Assembly: GCA_037355855.1 (NCBI GenBank)
Contig: CM074761.1
Coordinates: forward strand, 2,809,346 to 2,873,345
Length of the DNA stretch: 64,000 bases
Origin: Pseudo-nitzschia pungens
Lineage: Eukaryota > Bacillariophyta > Bacillariophyceae > Bacillariales > Bacillariaceae
Direction: 5' to 3'
Shown here: in pieces, positions 46,036 through 56,265 of the stretch
Position numbering within the stretch: position 1 is the first letter of the stretch
How the letters are laid out: each line of letters opens with the position of its first letter
Position numbers and translations under genes: made by a program
Notes under the pieces: model-generated
What the model saw: the letters and a program-made list of their open reading frames with translations, nothing else
Databases searched by the model: none
What the model was told of the DNA's origin: nothing

Positions 46036-46677
46036 TCAGTCCAGGGACTCGTTCACAAGCTGCACCGTCTTATCGTCTTCCGCCGGCAACACGGGTTTCT
46101 CTCTCGTTTCCTTGTAGTTGGTGTACGTCTTGTAAGTCAGGATCGCCGCGGCAGAAATCAAAAAGAGCAGGCACGCTCCCATTGCAAACAGGGCTACCAT
46201 GATAGATGCCGAGGGCTTGTCGCCTCCAAACAGCGTCAGATCGTGCCACCTTGGGATACTGCTGGCGCTGATGCGGCTTTCGACCGTCTCTGTCGTACTG
46301 CTGCTGCTGCTGCTGCTGCTGCTACCACCCGACGAAGAGGACGATGACGACGATGAATCGCTTCCGCTTCCGGAACCTCCACTGCTGCTGCTGCTGCCGC
46401 CGGACGAGGAGCTGCTGCCGCTTCCCGATTTCTTGCCGGGTCCTTTGGCTCGTCGCTGGTTCTGTTCTAGTGGTATCGTTTGGACTTGGTCTCTTGGGAT
46501 ATATTCCTCCTCCCTCGCACCATCCGGTCTTCGAACAGCGCTTTGAGTCGCGATAGGCTGCGAATTCCGAGATGGTGATCGCAGATGAGCTGTTGGCGAC
46601 GCGGAGGAGGCGCACGCCAAGAACATCGTCCCTAGGAGAAGCAAAGAAGTGATCGTTGTTCGCGAAAGAATCATCAT
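46036..46677 (-). CDS. type I membrane protein with Ser/Gly-rich ectodomain
   Basis: This 213-residue protein has a signal peptide (about 1-26, ending CASSAS), a hydrophilic region with RRPDG and GKKSGSGSSS, then a long Ser/Gly tract (84-128, six-Ser runs). One membrane segment lies at about 157-181 (SIMVALFAMGACLLFLISAA), and a short tail with TYKTYTNYKETREKP follows. The order predicts a glycosylated-looking Ser-rich ectodomain and a short cytosolic tail. No family is recognised. Length variation is likely, because the Ser codons are AGC/TCG/TCT runs prone to slippage. It shares overall layout but not sequence with the acidic type I protein at 21780-22505. Confidence 0.65.
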   Translation of the reverse strand: MMILSRTTITSLLLLGTMFLACASSASPTAHLRSPSRNSQPIATQSAVRRPDGAREEEYIPRDQVQTIPLEQNQRRAKGPGKKSGSGSSSSSGGSSSSSGGSGSGSDSSSSSSSSSGGSSSSSSSSSTTETVESRISASSIPRWHDLTLFGGDKPSASIMVALFAMGACLLFLISAAAILTYKTYTNYKETREKPVLPAEDDKTVQLVNESLD

Positions 46678-48168
46678 TGGGTTTCGTGTATGGTTCGTTT
46701 TGGTTCGGTTTGGTTCGGTTCGATTTTTGTCTCTTTCTGTCGGTTCTTTATTTCAGCGTGTCTTTCTCGCAGAGGGAGACAGATCGCTGACGGATGGGAC
46801 GTGATTTGTGCTTTTTCTAGATGGGGGACTGTCATGGATCGATTCATTCCTTGGGATCGATGTGACACAGGTGAGCACTAATCTGTCACGCCAAAAGTTG
46901 TGTCGTGCTCAAAGTACGATACGTTAAATTCAGCTTGGCGCACCGCCGAGCCAGCTTCGACGGAAGAAAATGGTCGGGTTTTCGTTGAAAATGGATGATG
47001 AGAATCGGATTGATGTGGGAATGGCCGCTATCGAAGTGCATGATACTAGTAAGGCTTACGTACTACTAACATCACGCCACTTTTTGTCGAACTGTTGGGT
47101 ATCTCCACATGGTGAATTCTGTTTCGTGTCATTTCTATCTATGAAACTGCTTCTTCCACTCTGAAGCGATTGAGTTACAACAAAGCCTTCGCAGCATTCG
47201 TGAGAATGTGCTGCTACTACTAGTACTAGTGGCACGACTAAATTCTCCTGCCATGACATTATTTCTTCTTGCTCTCGGGTCGTCGACACCACAATCATAA
47301 TGGTAGTTGTAGCATTGGTAGTAGCAACAATAAGAATAGACCCTGCGTCCCTTCTAGTGAGAAGAGTTGGCCCCTGTGCACCCCAGCATGTATGAGACAA
47401 ATACATTCTTGCAACAATAGGCAGACCACGTACAAGAATTGCAGAACACCTTGAACCATACTTATTGAAGTTTTCTCTCTTTGGTATTGTGGCTATGAAA
47501 AGTCAAGCCTCGACAATACAAATAGTAATATCAATCAATAATAACTTTTGTGGGAAGGAATGTTTCTTCATTCGATCTACCTTGTTGAGAAGAGTTATAC
47601 AAATACAACCTGCTAGTGTAGTACATCAAGAGTCCTGTCTCCCCTTACCATATGGGTTTTGAGTTCTCCACAATTTTCAAAACCCTCAAAATCTGCCTGT
47701 GCTAATCAATAAAAAAGAACACCAGCTCTAACCACTCGCACGCTGTCATGATAGAAGTCTCTAGTCTGAAAATCTGGATAGTGGTTGTTGAAGTAAGGTT
47801 ACTACTACTAGTACTACTACTAGTACTAGGTTTGGAACTCCTACTGCTAGTAGTAGTAATCTTACTACTCCTAGTAGTTCCTCCAATACTCGTCCTTGTT
47901 TCATCGCTCTCTCACTAAGGTTACCTACAGCAGCACTATCCCTGAAATATTTCACATTCATGGGCATACAGTAAGATTAGCGTTGTCTTCAATAAGAAGT
48001 AAGGCTTTCTTTCGAAGATGAAAAGAAAAACCTGAAACGGTCATATTTTAAAAGTAAGTTATCAGTTCGTGCCTGTCGTTTGTTTTCACACTCCGCATAC
48101 GAGCACAATCTTCCGTCGGACCTGTCATGGAGGTGCTTGCTTCTTCGAGTAGCTCTCTGGTCCGAAAG
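46678..48168. other. spacer with AGT/ACT repeats
   Basis: GGTTCGGTTT-type repeats lie at 46690-46725, and ACTAGTAGTACTAGTACC-like repeats at 47217-47232 and 47800-47850. No protein gene is supported. The tRNA-Gly gene follows. Confidence 0.45.
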
Positions 48169-48239
48169 TGCTTTGTCTGGGAATCGAACCCAGGACATCT
48201 GCTTGGAAGGCAGATATTTTACCACTAAACTAACAAAGC
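48169..48239 (-). tRNA. tRNA-Gly(UCC)
   Basis: The minus strand folds into a standard cloverleaf of 71 nt including the A discriminator. The acceptor stem GCTTTGT pairs with ACAAAGC. The D arm is GTTT/AAAT with loop AGTGGTA. The anticodon stem TCTGC/GCAGA encloses CTTCCAA, giving anticodon TCC. The T arm is CTGGG-TTCGATT-CCCAG. It decodes GGA. The CCA end is not encoded and there is no intron. I see no T-run immediately downstream, so the terminator is not obvious. Confidence 0.93.
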
Positions 48240-49624
48240 TCTGGAGCGTCTTCGTTGCTACGATTTGCGTCAGAATTGCCTGATAGATAGATCTTCGACA
48301 CAACGTTCATAGTTTACTTCACCAAGAGTATTTTTTTCTTCAGAACTATCCGGGTATTCGTACACGTTGGAAATACGTAGTAACAGCTACGGCCAAAAAA
48401 CAGTTTTGGAGGCAATACTCCGTACCAAAGATTGCTCACCGATCGGTTCTTATTTTGTTTTCGTGATCGGAATGTTGGACGAGGACTGTGATACTATTGC
48501 AGTACGGTATGACAACCACACTTGGAGAAAAACTCTATTCCATGGAACATCGACGGGAGAAACCCCTGACGCCGTACGAGTAAGTAAGATTACTGCCTTT
48601 GCAATGTTGGAAGTAGAAAACAGTTACGACCACGAGCCTCAACAGGACCAGCAACTTCAAACCCGTATGGAGCATTCCACAATTTTGTCACTGCGGCATG
48701 CGCTACCAACGAAGGAACACAACTCGTGGTATCCCGATGCAGAGTGTCAACAAGGCACAACTTATTGTGCAATTATTACGACCAGAAAAGAGAACCAGAT
48801 GTTCGAAGGTCGCGCCTCGTCATTGTTTCCCATTGTTCCGTTTGTTCGATGAAAATCTGTTTTTCTCGAAAGTAGCTTAATCGATGGTTTGACGGTGAGT
48901 ATTGACTATGACGCAACGGCAACGACCGTTACAAATATGCCAAAGAATAATATCAACACCCCACATTGTCACTGCAAGTTCGACCCCACGTGTTGAACCA
49001 CAGCAGTCCATCAGGGTGTCGGAGAACGTGTTGTTTGGTACCACCACATCATGCGCTAAATTTCAGAGAGGAACCAGCGATTCTTGCTTTCGCTTGCAGT
49101 CGTTCCACAGAGAAAAAGAGACGCAAGATTCTTGATCGTGAAGCAGAACTTTGTCACACTTTGTTCCGGTGTTCAGAAATTCTGGTATGCAATGGTCGAA
49201 ACAAGCATCCAGCAGCACGTGTCATCACAAGGTACCGGTGTTCGTCTCGCCCATAATACAGTTATAGACTTTTCCACGTCATGGTTCATACCTCGGAGAT
49301 GGTGTCCTTGGAATAAGCTTCTCTTCTTCCTTTTGCAACCGAATTAGAGGTGCTGAATCAACTGCGAATTGCAAAACCACACACACACACGCACACACAA
49401 AATACCAGCAAAACGCAAACAAACAAAAAAAGTACCTTCACGTGGCCGTCTCATAATTCAAAAGTCCGACCAGACCCAAAAGGCCAAACCAAAAAACTAC
49501 CAACGATACTTTTCATCGGTTACTGTACGTGTAGTTCATCCACAACCACAACAGTACATAGCAACAAAAAGTATTAAGTGCAACAAGCAATCCTTCCATT
49601 CCTTCCCAAAAAGTCTGATCCACT
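48240..49624. other. spacer
   Basis: A frame of 161 codons at 48367-48852 has no ATG at its start and no recognisable content; I do not call it. ACACACACACGCACACAC lies near 49380-49397. Confidence 0.4.
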
Positions 49625-50548
49625 ATGGACATCATCCTCAACGCATCCAACATGAACACCAAGGCCTCTCTGGGTTCCTTCCACCATTCCTCCCTCTCGA
49701 GTCGAACGATGATGCCCCCAAGAACGACGACTCCCTTTTTCGGAACGGGAAGTCCCAACTCTCACCAAAAACAAGCCCAAGATCTCCAAGAGCAGCTCGC
49801 CTCGTCCCTCCGCAAGGGATCCAAGGCATCTGCTGCCGCCTCCAAGGCCCTCGAGGTTGCCATGGACATGGACATGGACATGGATAATTCCAACGGCAAT
49901 GGCAACGGCAATGGCAACGGCAGCGGCAACAGCAATGGCAACGGCAACAGCAACGATCGCGAAGACGACGAGGATTACATCGCCACTCCTCTCCCTCCCC
50001 CGCCCATCAAGTGGACCCGGAGCGACTCTCCCACGGGGGCGATGGACGTTCAATTCTTTGGGGAAGACTTTGACGATAGCTTCGGGCTCCTTCCCTTTGC
50101 GGCTCCCCCTCGTGCTCCCGATATTCAAGACATGAACACTGACATGGACACGGACATTGATATCGAAATGGAACTGAAAATGAATACCGAGAGCGACAAC
50201 GATGATCTCTTCTTTGAAAAGGCCAACAACAACAAGCAACAGCAACAGCAACAGTAGCAGCAGTACACTCGAGCCTCTCCCGCTCCTTTCCTCGGTATCG
50301 AGAGAATTGTCCGAACTCTTGAAACAGTACGGATACCTGCCCAAGTCCAAGCTCGAACTCTACACCGGCCCTCGCGAAGACGAAGACGAAATCGAGACCC
50401 AGGACGAGGTCAAAGACGAAGACGTTCTGGAACTCATGGCAAAGAAGACTACCACGATCACCACTACTACCACTACCACGACCACAACGAGAATGCCAAA
50501 CAACAACCAGTTTCACAAGGGCAGCAACCATCCGTTCCTGAAGCACTT

Positions 50549-50579
<31 letters not shown>

Positions 50580-50934
50580 CAACAGCAGCAATTTCACCTG
50601 GAAGAGAAACCTTCTTCCCGAGTTTCAGCTCTGCCCGGCCGAGAATGGCATGGCTGGTTTCGGAAGCAAGTCCTCCTTTCCATTTCTCGCAGAACCATCC
50701 AAGTTTCGAGAAACCTCCGAGCCTCGGTTCCCAATGATCATCAACAAGCCCAACAAGCCCAGCAAACCCAACAAGCCCAACAAGTTCAACAAGTTCAAGT
50801 CCCCGATCCAGTCCAAGGCCAAGGCCAAGAAAAAGACCCAGTTGTCGCCCAAACCAAAACGGAATGTAGTAGCTCCTGCTGCCTCGCGAGCAATCTTGTT
50901 GACAAACTCCAAGCTTGCAACCCCCCTTCTCGCG

Positions 50935-50965
<31 letters not shown>

Positions 50966-51780
50966 TTATCAACAACAACAAGAACAAGAACCACCACCAC
51001 CACCACCACCACCAAGCCCTTTCCATCTCCATCTCCATCCCCCCCCAAAAGTCCCAGAACCGTTTCAAAAACGACGCCAAGGAGCCGACCGACTACTCGG
51101 TTTTCGAAGAAAACCCCCGCATCATCGAAAAGACCTGGGAGCAAAACTACCTCCGCTTGCTCCGATTCTACCAGAAACACGGACACTCCAACGTCCTCCG
51201 CAGCGATCCCGACAAGCAGCTCAGCGGCTGGGTCAAGCGCCAGAGGAACAACCTCAAGGACCAAAAACTCTCCGAAAAGCAGATCCGCCGCCTCAACAAC
51301 CTCGACTTTGTCTGGAACCGCCTCGAGGGCGCCTGGTACGACAAGTACGACATGCTGGTGGAGTACGCCTCCAAGAACGGGTCCTGCGAGGTCCCCACCA
51401 AGTACAACCGGTCCCTGGCGGAGTGGACCCAGCGCCAGCGACGGGAGTACCGCAACCAGGCGCCGACCCTGACCCCCCAGAGGAAGGAAAAGCTCTCCGA
51501 GATTCCCTCCTGGAACTGGGACTCCAAGGCCTGGAACGCCAAGCGAAAGGCGATTGCTTCCGCCGCCTTTGTGCGCCTCGCCAACGAGTGGACGGGGGCC
51601 TCGGCTGCGACGGCGACCGCGAGGGCGACCCCCGGCACCTCCCGGCGTGGTACCGCGACTGCGACTGCACATGCACATGCACACGCGAATCCAAAGAAGC
51701 ATTCGCGCCCACACAAACTGCCGATGGGTCGACGCGCCACCGTGGCACCGGACGGAGTCGCCTCGTTCTCGATCATTTAA
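49625..51780 (+). CDS. helicase-associated (HA) domain protein, frame broken by two +1 shifts
   Basis: Three frames in succession cover 2156 nt (3 x 718 + 2), about 717 residues. The first starts MDIILNASNMNTK and has a KASAAASKALEVA helix, MDMDMD and NGNGNG runs and a TPLPPPPIKW block. The second has SSVSRELSELLKQYGYLPK and an acidic DEDEIETQDEVKDED stretch, then Thr and Gln runs. The third has KPNKPSKPNKPNKFNK repeats, Asn and His runs, and two helicase-associated repeats: NYLRLLRFYQKHGHSNVL ... SGWVKRQRNNLK and YDMLVEYASKNGSCEVP ... AEWTQRQRREYR. HA repeats (PF03457) are often DNA-binding or linked to helicases; here they are alone. The shifts lie in CAA/CAG repeats near 50225-50255 and at about 50600-50655. 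Low-complexity sequence makes them less certain. Confidence 0.6.
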
Positions 51781-53993
51781 AAGTGAAACAAGTCACCCAC
51801 ACGAGGACCGTTAGTTGTTCCTCACTGAATGAATGAACGAATGAGTAAATGGATCCTCCGGGAATGCAGCAGGCAGGGGTGCAAGGCAAGGCAAGATAAG
51901 GCAATACAAGACAAGACAAGACAAGATAAGTCAAGATAAAGATCCATCCGCTCGGGGAGGGGGGTGCCGAGCACGGGGAGGGACAACAGAACGAAACGAA
52001 ACGAGACGAAGCTACTACGAGGAGAAGTACCTGGGACGGACACATGCACTAGTACTAGTACTAGTATTTGCATATGGGCGTGTGACCATCAGTACCACTT
52101 CCCGCGAGTTCCGAGTGAGACAAAGTTATATTTTACATTACTATTAGTAATGCTGTCCATCGCATCATGCATCATGCATCATGCATCTATTTTGTGCATA
52201 GTACTATCAATAATCATTACATTATACTACTAATAATAACAGTTTTTGAATGAGTAGTAGTACTAGTAGTACCTACACCAACAATGCGACGGAAGACTCG
52301 CCTATACTAACACTACCAAATCGTATCAGCAACAACAAAGAATGACGACTACAATGCTGATACGATTACTACTTGCTGCAGTATTTCGATTTTCATCCGG
52401 ATTCCAAAGCTCTCCATCCCTGGTTCGGGTTAGCTTCTTCTTGCTTCTTGTTGTACGACTTCTTGTTGTAGTTCAGGACGAGTGCTAGTAGTAGTAGTAC
52501 TAGTAGTACTAGTAGTAGTACTACTACTAGTAGTAGTGCAGTAATGATCTTCACCAGAACTTTCTCTCAAAAATACTACTTGTAGTAGTAAGATTTACTA
52601 CTACTATTACTATTACTAGTAGTATTGCGAATGACGATCGACCTGTTTCAAATCAATTTGTGATCACTTTACTAGTAGTACGGTGTTACTACTACTACTA
52701 CTACAAAGTTCCTATCAGCTGTCCCCTGGTTCTACATCCTCCACTAGTAATTTCTGCGGAAACCGGGGGACAGCTGATAGGAATTCCGTAGTAGTAGTAC
52801 TCGTAATCTTAGTCTCTTCTGAAAAGCAATGAGTTAGTAGTAGTTGTTGTAGTAGCAGTAGGGCATTAGTAGCAAATCGACGAAGAACACAATACAATCC
52901 CTTTCAGTTGTCCCTCAGTCCATGTACGGTAGAGTCACGTATTCACTTTCATTTCTACAGGGACTGGAGAAAAGGTACCGGTATGGTCAACGGCCTGTGC
53001 TAGTTTTACTCTCACGACAAAGCATACAAGTAAGAGGTGACCGTTACTGACCACGAACGAAGTACGTACCGGCAAAAAATCTAAATCCAACATACTAAAA
53101 TGAAACTGTAACCTTACCATACATACCTTACCTACCGGTGCGTGGTCACTAACAGTTTACGAGTAGCAGTACTGGTAACCTTACCAGTACAAGTGAGGTA
53201 CGAGTAAACCTTACATTCTTCATTCTCCATAAAGATTCAGCAAACATACCTTTTTATGCAACAACCGTGTTGGTACAAGAATTCAATGGGGGTGTACGAG
53301 TAAGGTTACGGTATGTTTCGTGAAATTACAAAATATACCGGTACGTATTTGCACGTTCATTCAAGTAAAGCTTACGTACTTCCTTCGCATGGATCACGAA
53401 TGCGCATCCATTCTCAATGAAAAAGACACTAAGTTTGTCGAAGTTTTTCTTGCTGCTACAGACCCGGATGTAACGTGGCAAAAAATGCAGCCTACCTTCT
53501 ACCTACCGTCACAAGTAAGGTAATCTTACCGGTATTAATCTTACGGCTCCAAACAATAAAATTGCAGAGGCATCTGTCGGGAATTTGATGGAACAGACAT
53601 TCGCCCGTAAAAGACAGCGGTGGAAGTTGAAGCCGAAGATCCACACGTGACTGAATGCATTCCTCAGGAGAAAACAAGCCAACAATTAGTTGCTTGCAGT
53701 CACGGATCATTGTTCTTCTCATTCCTTTTCCTGAAATTCTCAAAAAATGGTATCTGGTTGAAGTCGCGATCCTCCGCGTATAGCCGTAGAAAGTTGAAAA
53801 CCCGTTGTCAAGCCTCTCTTTGAGGTTTGGAGGTACGTTTGTTTGGTTGAATGTTCTACTCGCGGTATCCATCACGAGGCAAGGGTTTCGACAGGAGGAT
53901 TTTCAGTGGTGGTCCCGCCAAACTAGGAGCTGTTTCTAGTTCTCACAATCCCGAACTTGAAACTATTCAACAACAACTCTCCCAAATACAACC
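51781..53993. other. spacer with AGT repeats and hairpin element
   Basis: AAGGCAAGATAAGACAAGAC repeats lie near 51880-51940, and GCATCATGCATCATGCATC at 52160-52182. (AGT)n/(ACT)n runs occupy 52040-52060, 52490-52540 and 52590-52700. The hairpin element is listed separately. Palindromic GTAACCTTACC words are dense at 53105-53220. A 127-codon minus-strand frame at 53492-53875 is not supported. Confidence 0.45.
52709..52783. repeat. 75-bp inverted-repeat hairpin element, copy A
   Basis: The arms 52709-52731 and 52761-52783 are complementary over 23 bp with one mismatch (core CCTATCAGCTGTCCCC). The loop of 29 bp is ATC/CTC-rich and includes ACTAGTAATTT. A related element lies at 63146-63223. Both are followed by GAATTC-YGTAGTA. 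Confidence 0.85.
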
Positions 53994-54620
53994 ATGAAGC
54001 TCGCTGTTTTCGCCACCCTTGTCGCCGGAGCCGCCGCCTTTGCTCCTGCCAAGCAAGCCTCCACCTCCACCTCTTTGGCCGCTGATGTCTCCGGAGAGAT
54101 CGGTGCCCAAGCTCCTTTGGGATTCTTCGACCCTTTGGGAATCATTGGTGATGCCAAGGATGCCGACCAAGAACAGTTCGACCGCCTTCGATGGGTTGAG
54201 CTCAAGCACGGACGTATTGCCATGCTTGCTGTTGTTGGATACTTGACCACCGCTGCCGGAGTCCGATTCCCTGGAGCCGAAGACATCCCCGGAGGTTTTG
54301 CCGCCCTTGATGCCATCCCCGGTATGGTTTGGGCCCAAATGATCGCCACCTGGGCCATGATGGAAGCCGCCAACCAGGATCAATTCCAAGCCCCATGGGG
54401 AGTTGGTGACGGAAACGCCGAAGGAGTTGCCGAATTCAAGGGTGACTTCCGTAACGGAGCACTTGACTTCGGATGGGACAAGCAATCCGATGACTGGAAG
54501 CGCCGCAAGCGATCCATCGAATTGAACAACGGACGTGCCGCCCAGATGGGAATCTTGGGACTTATGGTTCACGAGAAGTTGGGCAACATTGATGTCATCC
54601 TTCCTCTTGCCGCCAAATAA
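53994..54620 (+). CDS. fucoxanthin-chlorophyll a/c binding protein (Lhcf-like)
   Basis: A 208-residue intronless Lhc protein. Residues 1-19 are a signal peptide ending in AGAAAFAP, so import into the complex plastid is expected. The first helix carries E69 with HGR at 72-74, and the third carries E176 with NGR at 179-181 in ELNNGRAAQMGILGLMVHE, the pattern typical of the major FCP (Lhcf) antenna proteins. LGFFDPLGI (42-50) precedes the first helix. A central helix with WAQMIATWAMMEA lies at 113-125. It binds chlorophyll a/c and fucoxanthin in thylakoid membranes. It is on the + strand and about 51 kb from the other two Lhc genes. Confidence 0.95.
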   Translation: MKLAVFATLVAGAAAFAPAKQASTSTSLAADVSGEIGAQAPLGFFDPLGIIGDAKDADQEQFDRLRWVELKHGRIAMLAVVGYLTTAAGVRFPGAEDIPGGFAALDAIPGMVWAQMIATWAMMEAANQDQFQAPWGVGDGNAEGVAEFKGDFRNGALDFGWDKQSDDWKRRKRSIELNNGRAAQMGILGLMVHEKLGNIDVILPLAAK

Positions 54621-54969
54621 ACACGTAGTTACTGACCGCTACGAAAGTTTTTCATCATCATCCCCGTAGTCGTGCACACGGTTCTTGGTGAGCGCTCTTG
54701 GTTGAATCCATGTAAAATAATATATAAACATAACTATAACGCATGTTGATCCCAAAAAATGTCTTTTTCCACCACGCTCCAGACTTCGTCAGCAATCACA
54801 CAAACCGATTAGAAAGATAGTTTTGAATACTGCATCATAGCTCGATGTCAATCCCACTTACGTGAACGTCAGAGCTGGAGAAGAACCCGCAAGGCGCAGT
54901 TGTATGATGGTGGTAAGGCTGAACAGAGGACATCACCAAGCACTATCAAGCCTTGACTTTATCTATCAC
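54621..54969. other. short spacer between convergent genes
   Basis: It contains the 3' end of the Lhcf-like gene and of the small minus-strand gene. Nothing else is seen. Confidence 0.5.
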
Positions 54970-55467
54970 TCACCAACCCCTTTGGGAACATGAATACATC
55001 AGTCCTTCCTGATCATCCATATCACAGAAATCCACATACCTCTTGTCGATGACGTTCTCCACCTTCGCTTGTACAATCTCGGTCGTATTCTCATTCCCGT
55101 ACCGGTAGGACATTCCATTTCCCTGCGAAGCTACATCAAAGTATCCAGGCATCCCTTTACGAGACGAGCCGTCATCCCCCGAATCATATCGCTGAGCCAT
55201 CGTCGCCATTCCGGCATTTGCTTTAATTGGCCTTGGCGCACGCTTGCATACCGCGCGAACATATTGCTTGCTTCTCCGAGATGCTATCTGTCGAAATCAT
55301 TCAAAGAAGGTCTTCCTTGCGTTGAGCTTTCTCTTTCGCAGAGCATCCGCACCAATTACCTCCAATGCTCTCTGACACCTCTCACAATCCGCTGGGTAAC
55401 CAAAGGCTGAAGGCGAGCTGGCTCGTGTACCGCAATATCGCTTCATGGAATACCAAGTCATCGGCAT
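54970..55467 (-). CDS. small spliced protein of unknown function (141 residues)
   Basis: Two exons on the minus strand, 55467-55360 and 55287-54970, join in phase 0 across a 72-bp intron (GTAATT...CGACAG). The product starts MPMTWYSMKRYC and has a Cys-x-x-Cys pair (DCERCQR), a basic stretch (RSKQYVRAVCKRAPRP) and a hydrophilic Gly/Asp/Ser-rich second half. It ends DFCDMDDQEGLMYSCSQRGW. The intron removes an in-frame TGA, which supports the model. Upstream exons are possible, because the frame is open in front of the ATG to 55509. No family is recognised. It is convergent with the Lhcf-like gene, with a 349-bp gap. Confidence 0.45.
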
Positions 55468-56265
55468 ACTTCTGAAAAACCCTGAAGCAGGAGGCGAAAC
55501 GACTGCCACGTTGCCGATATCATTGCTACGTCAGGAATCAATCTAAACTGCTCGTTCATGTCGCAACGGACGTCAAGACAGAGGAAAAGAGATATAACAT
55601 AGTGATCCTCCCATTGGAATCAAAGAGGTTCGTTCCAGTGCAGACGGAAACTGAAGAAAGAAATTGAAAGAAAAACTTTAAGCTGTGAATAAATGAAAAA
55701 GAAACAAATAAACTTCAAATGATATAAAAAAAGACACAATTATTTTTCAATCCGAAGGGACATTAGTCAAAATCATCACCCCAATTAGTTCCACAGGCCG
55801 AGAACACGACTGATTATTGTCTGCCTCCAAGAAATTACTTCTACCTCAAGATAATTTAGGAGTCTTGGTCCCCCATCATAATAAAGAAACACTGCTTTGA
55901 ATAAACTGTGTACTAATGTCAAATGATATAAATAAGACACAATTATTTTTCAATCCGAAGGAACATCAGACAAAATCACCACCCCAACTAGTTCCACAGG
56001 CCGAGAACACGGCTGATTATTGTCTGCCTCCAAGAAATTACTTCTACCTCAACACAGTTTAGGAGTCTTGGTCCCCCCATCCGGTATTTCCTTGCTCCTC
56101 GCTGGGTGCTCGGGGCCTCCTCGCGTCTGGCCACATTATCGTTGACCGAGTCATTCGTGTCTCGAAACATCACCTTGACAAGTGCGGAATGCGGACGACA
56201 CGATCATTCATCGTTTTGGTGTTCTTCATCAGGTGGTCACCCCACAGACATCTCAGTCACAACGA
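55468..56265. other. spacer with tandem duplication
   Basis: It contains a 203-204-bp tandem duplication listed separately. No gene is supported. Confidence 0.5.
55715..56083. repeat. 203-204-bp tandem duplication
   Basis: Copy one starts at 55715 and copy two at 55919 (TCAAATGATATAA in both). They align over about 165 bp through GACACAATTATTTTTCAATC, CCACAGGCCGAGAACACG and TTTAGGAGTCTTGGTCCCC with about a dozen differences. The duplication ends before the coding end of the aldehyde dehydrogenase gene. Confidence 0.9.

Noticed and set aside
48367..48852. 161-codon open frame
   Set aside because: It begins with TTG, not ATG, has no recognisable domain, and runs into spacer words typical of non-coding sequence.
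53492..53875. 127-codon minus-strand open frame
   Set aside because: It has an ATG but no recognisable motif. It overlaps palindromic spacer words at its 3' end, and no neighbouring exon was found.
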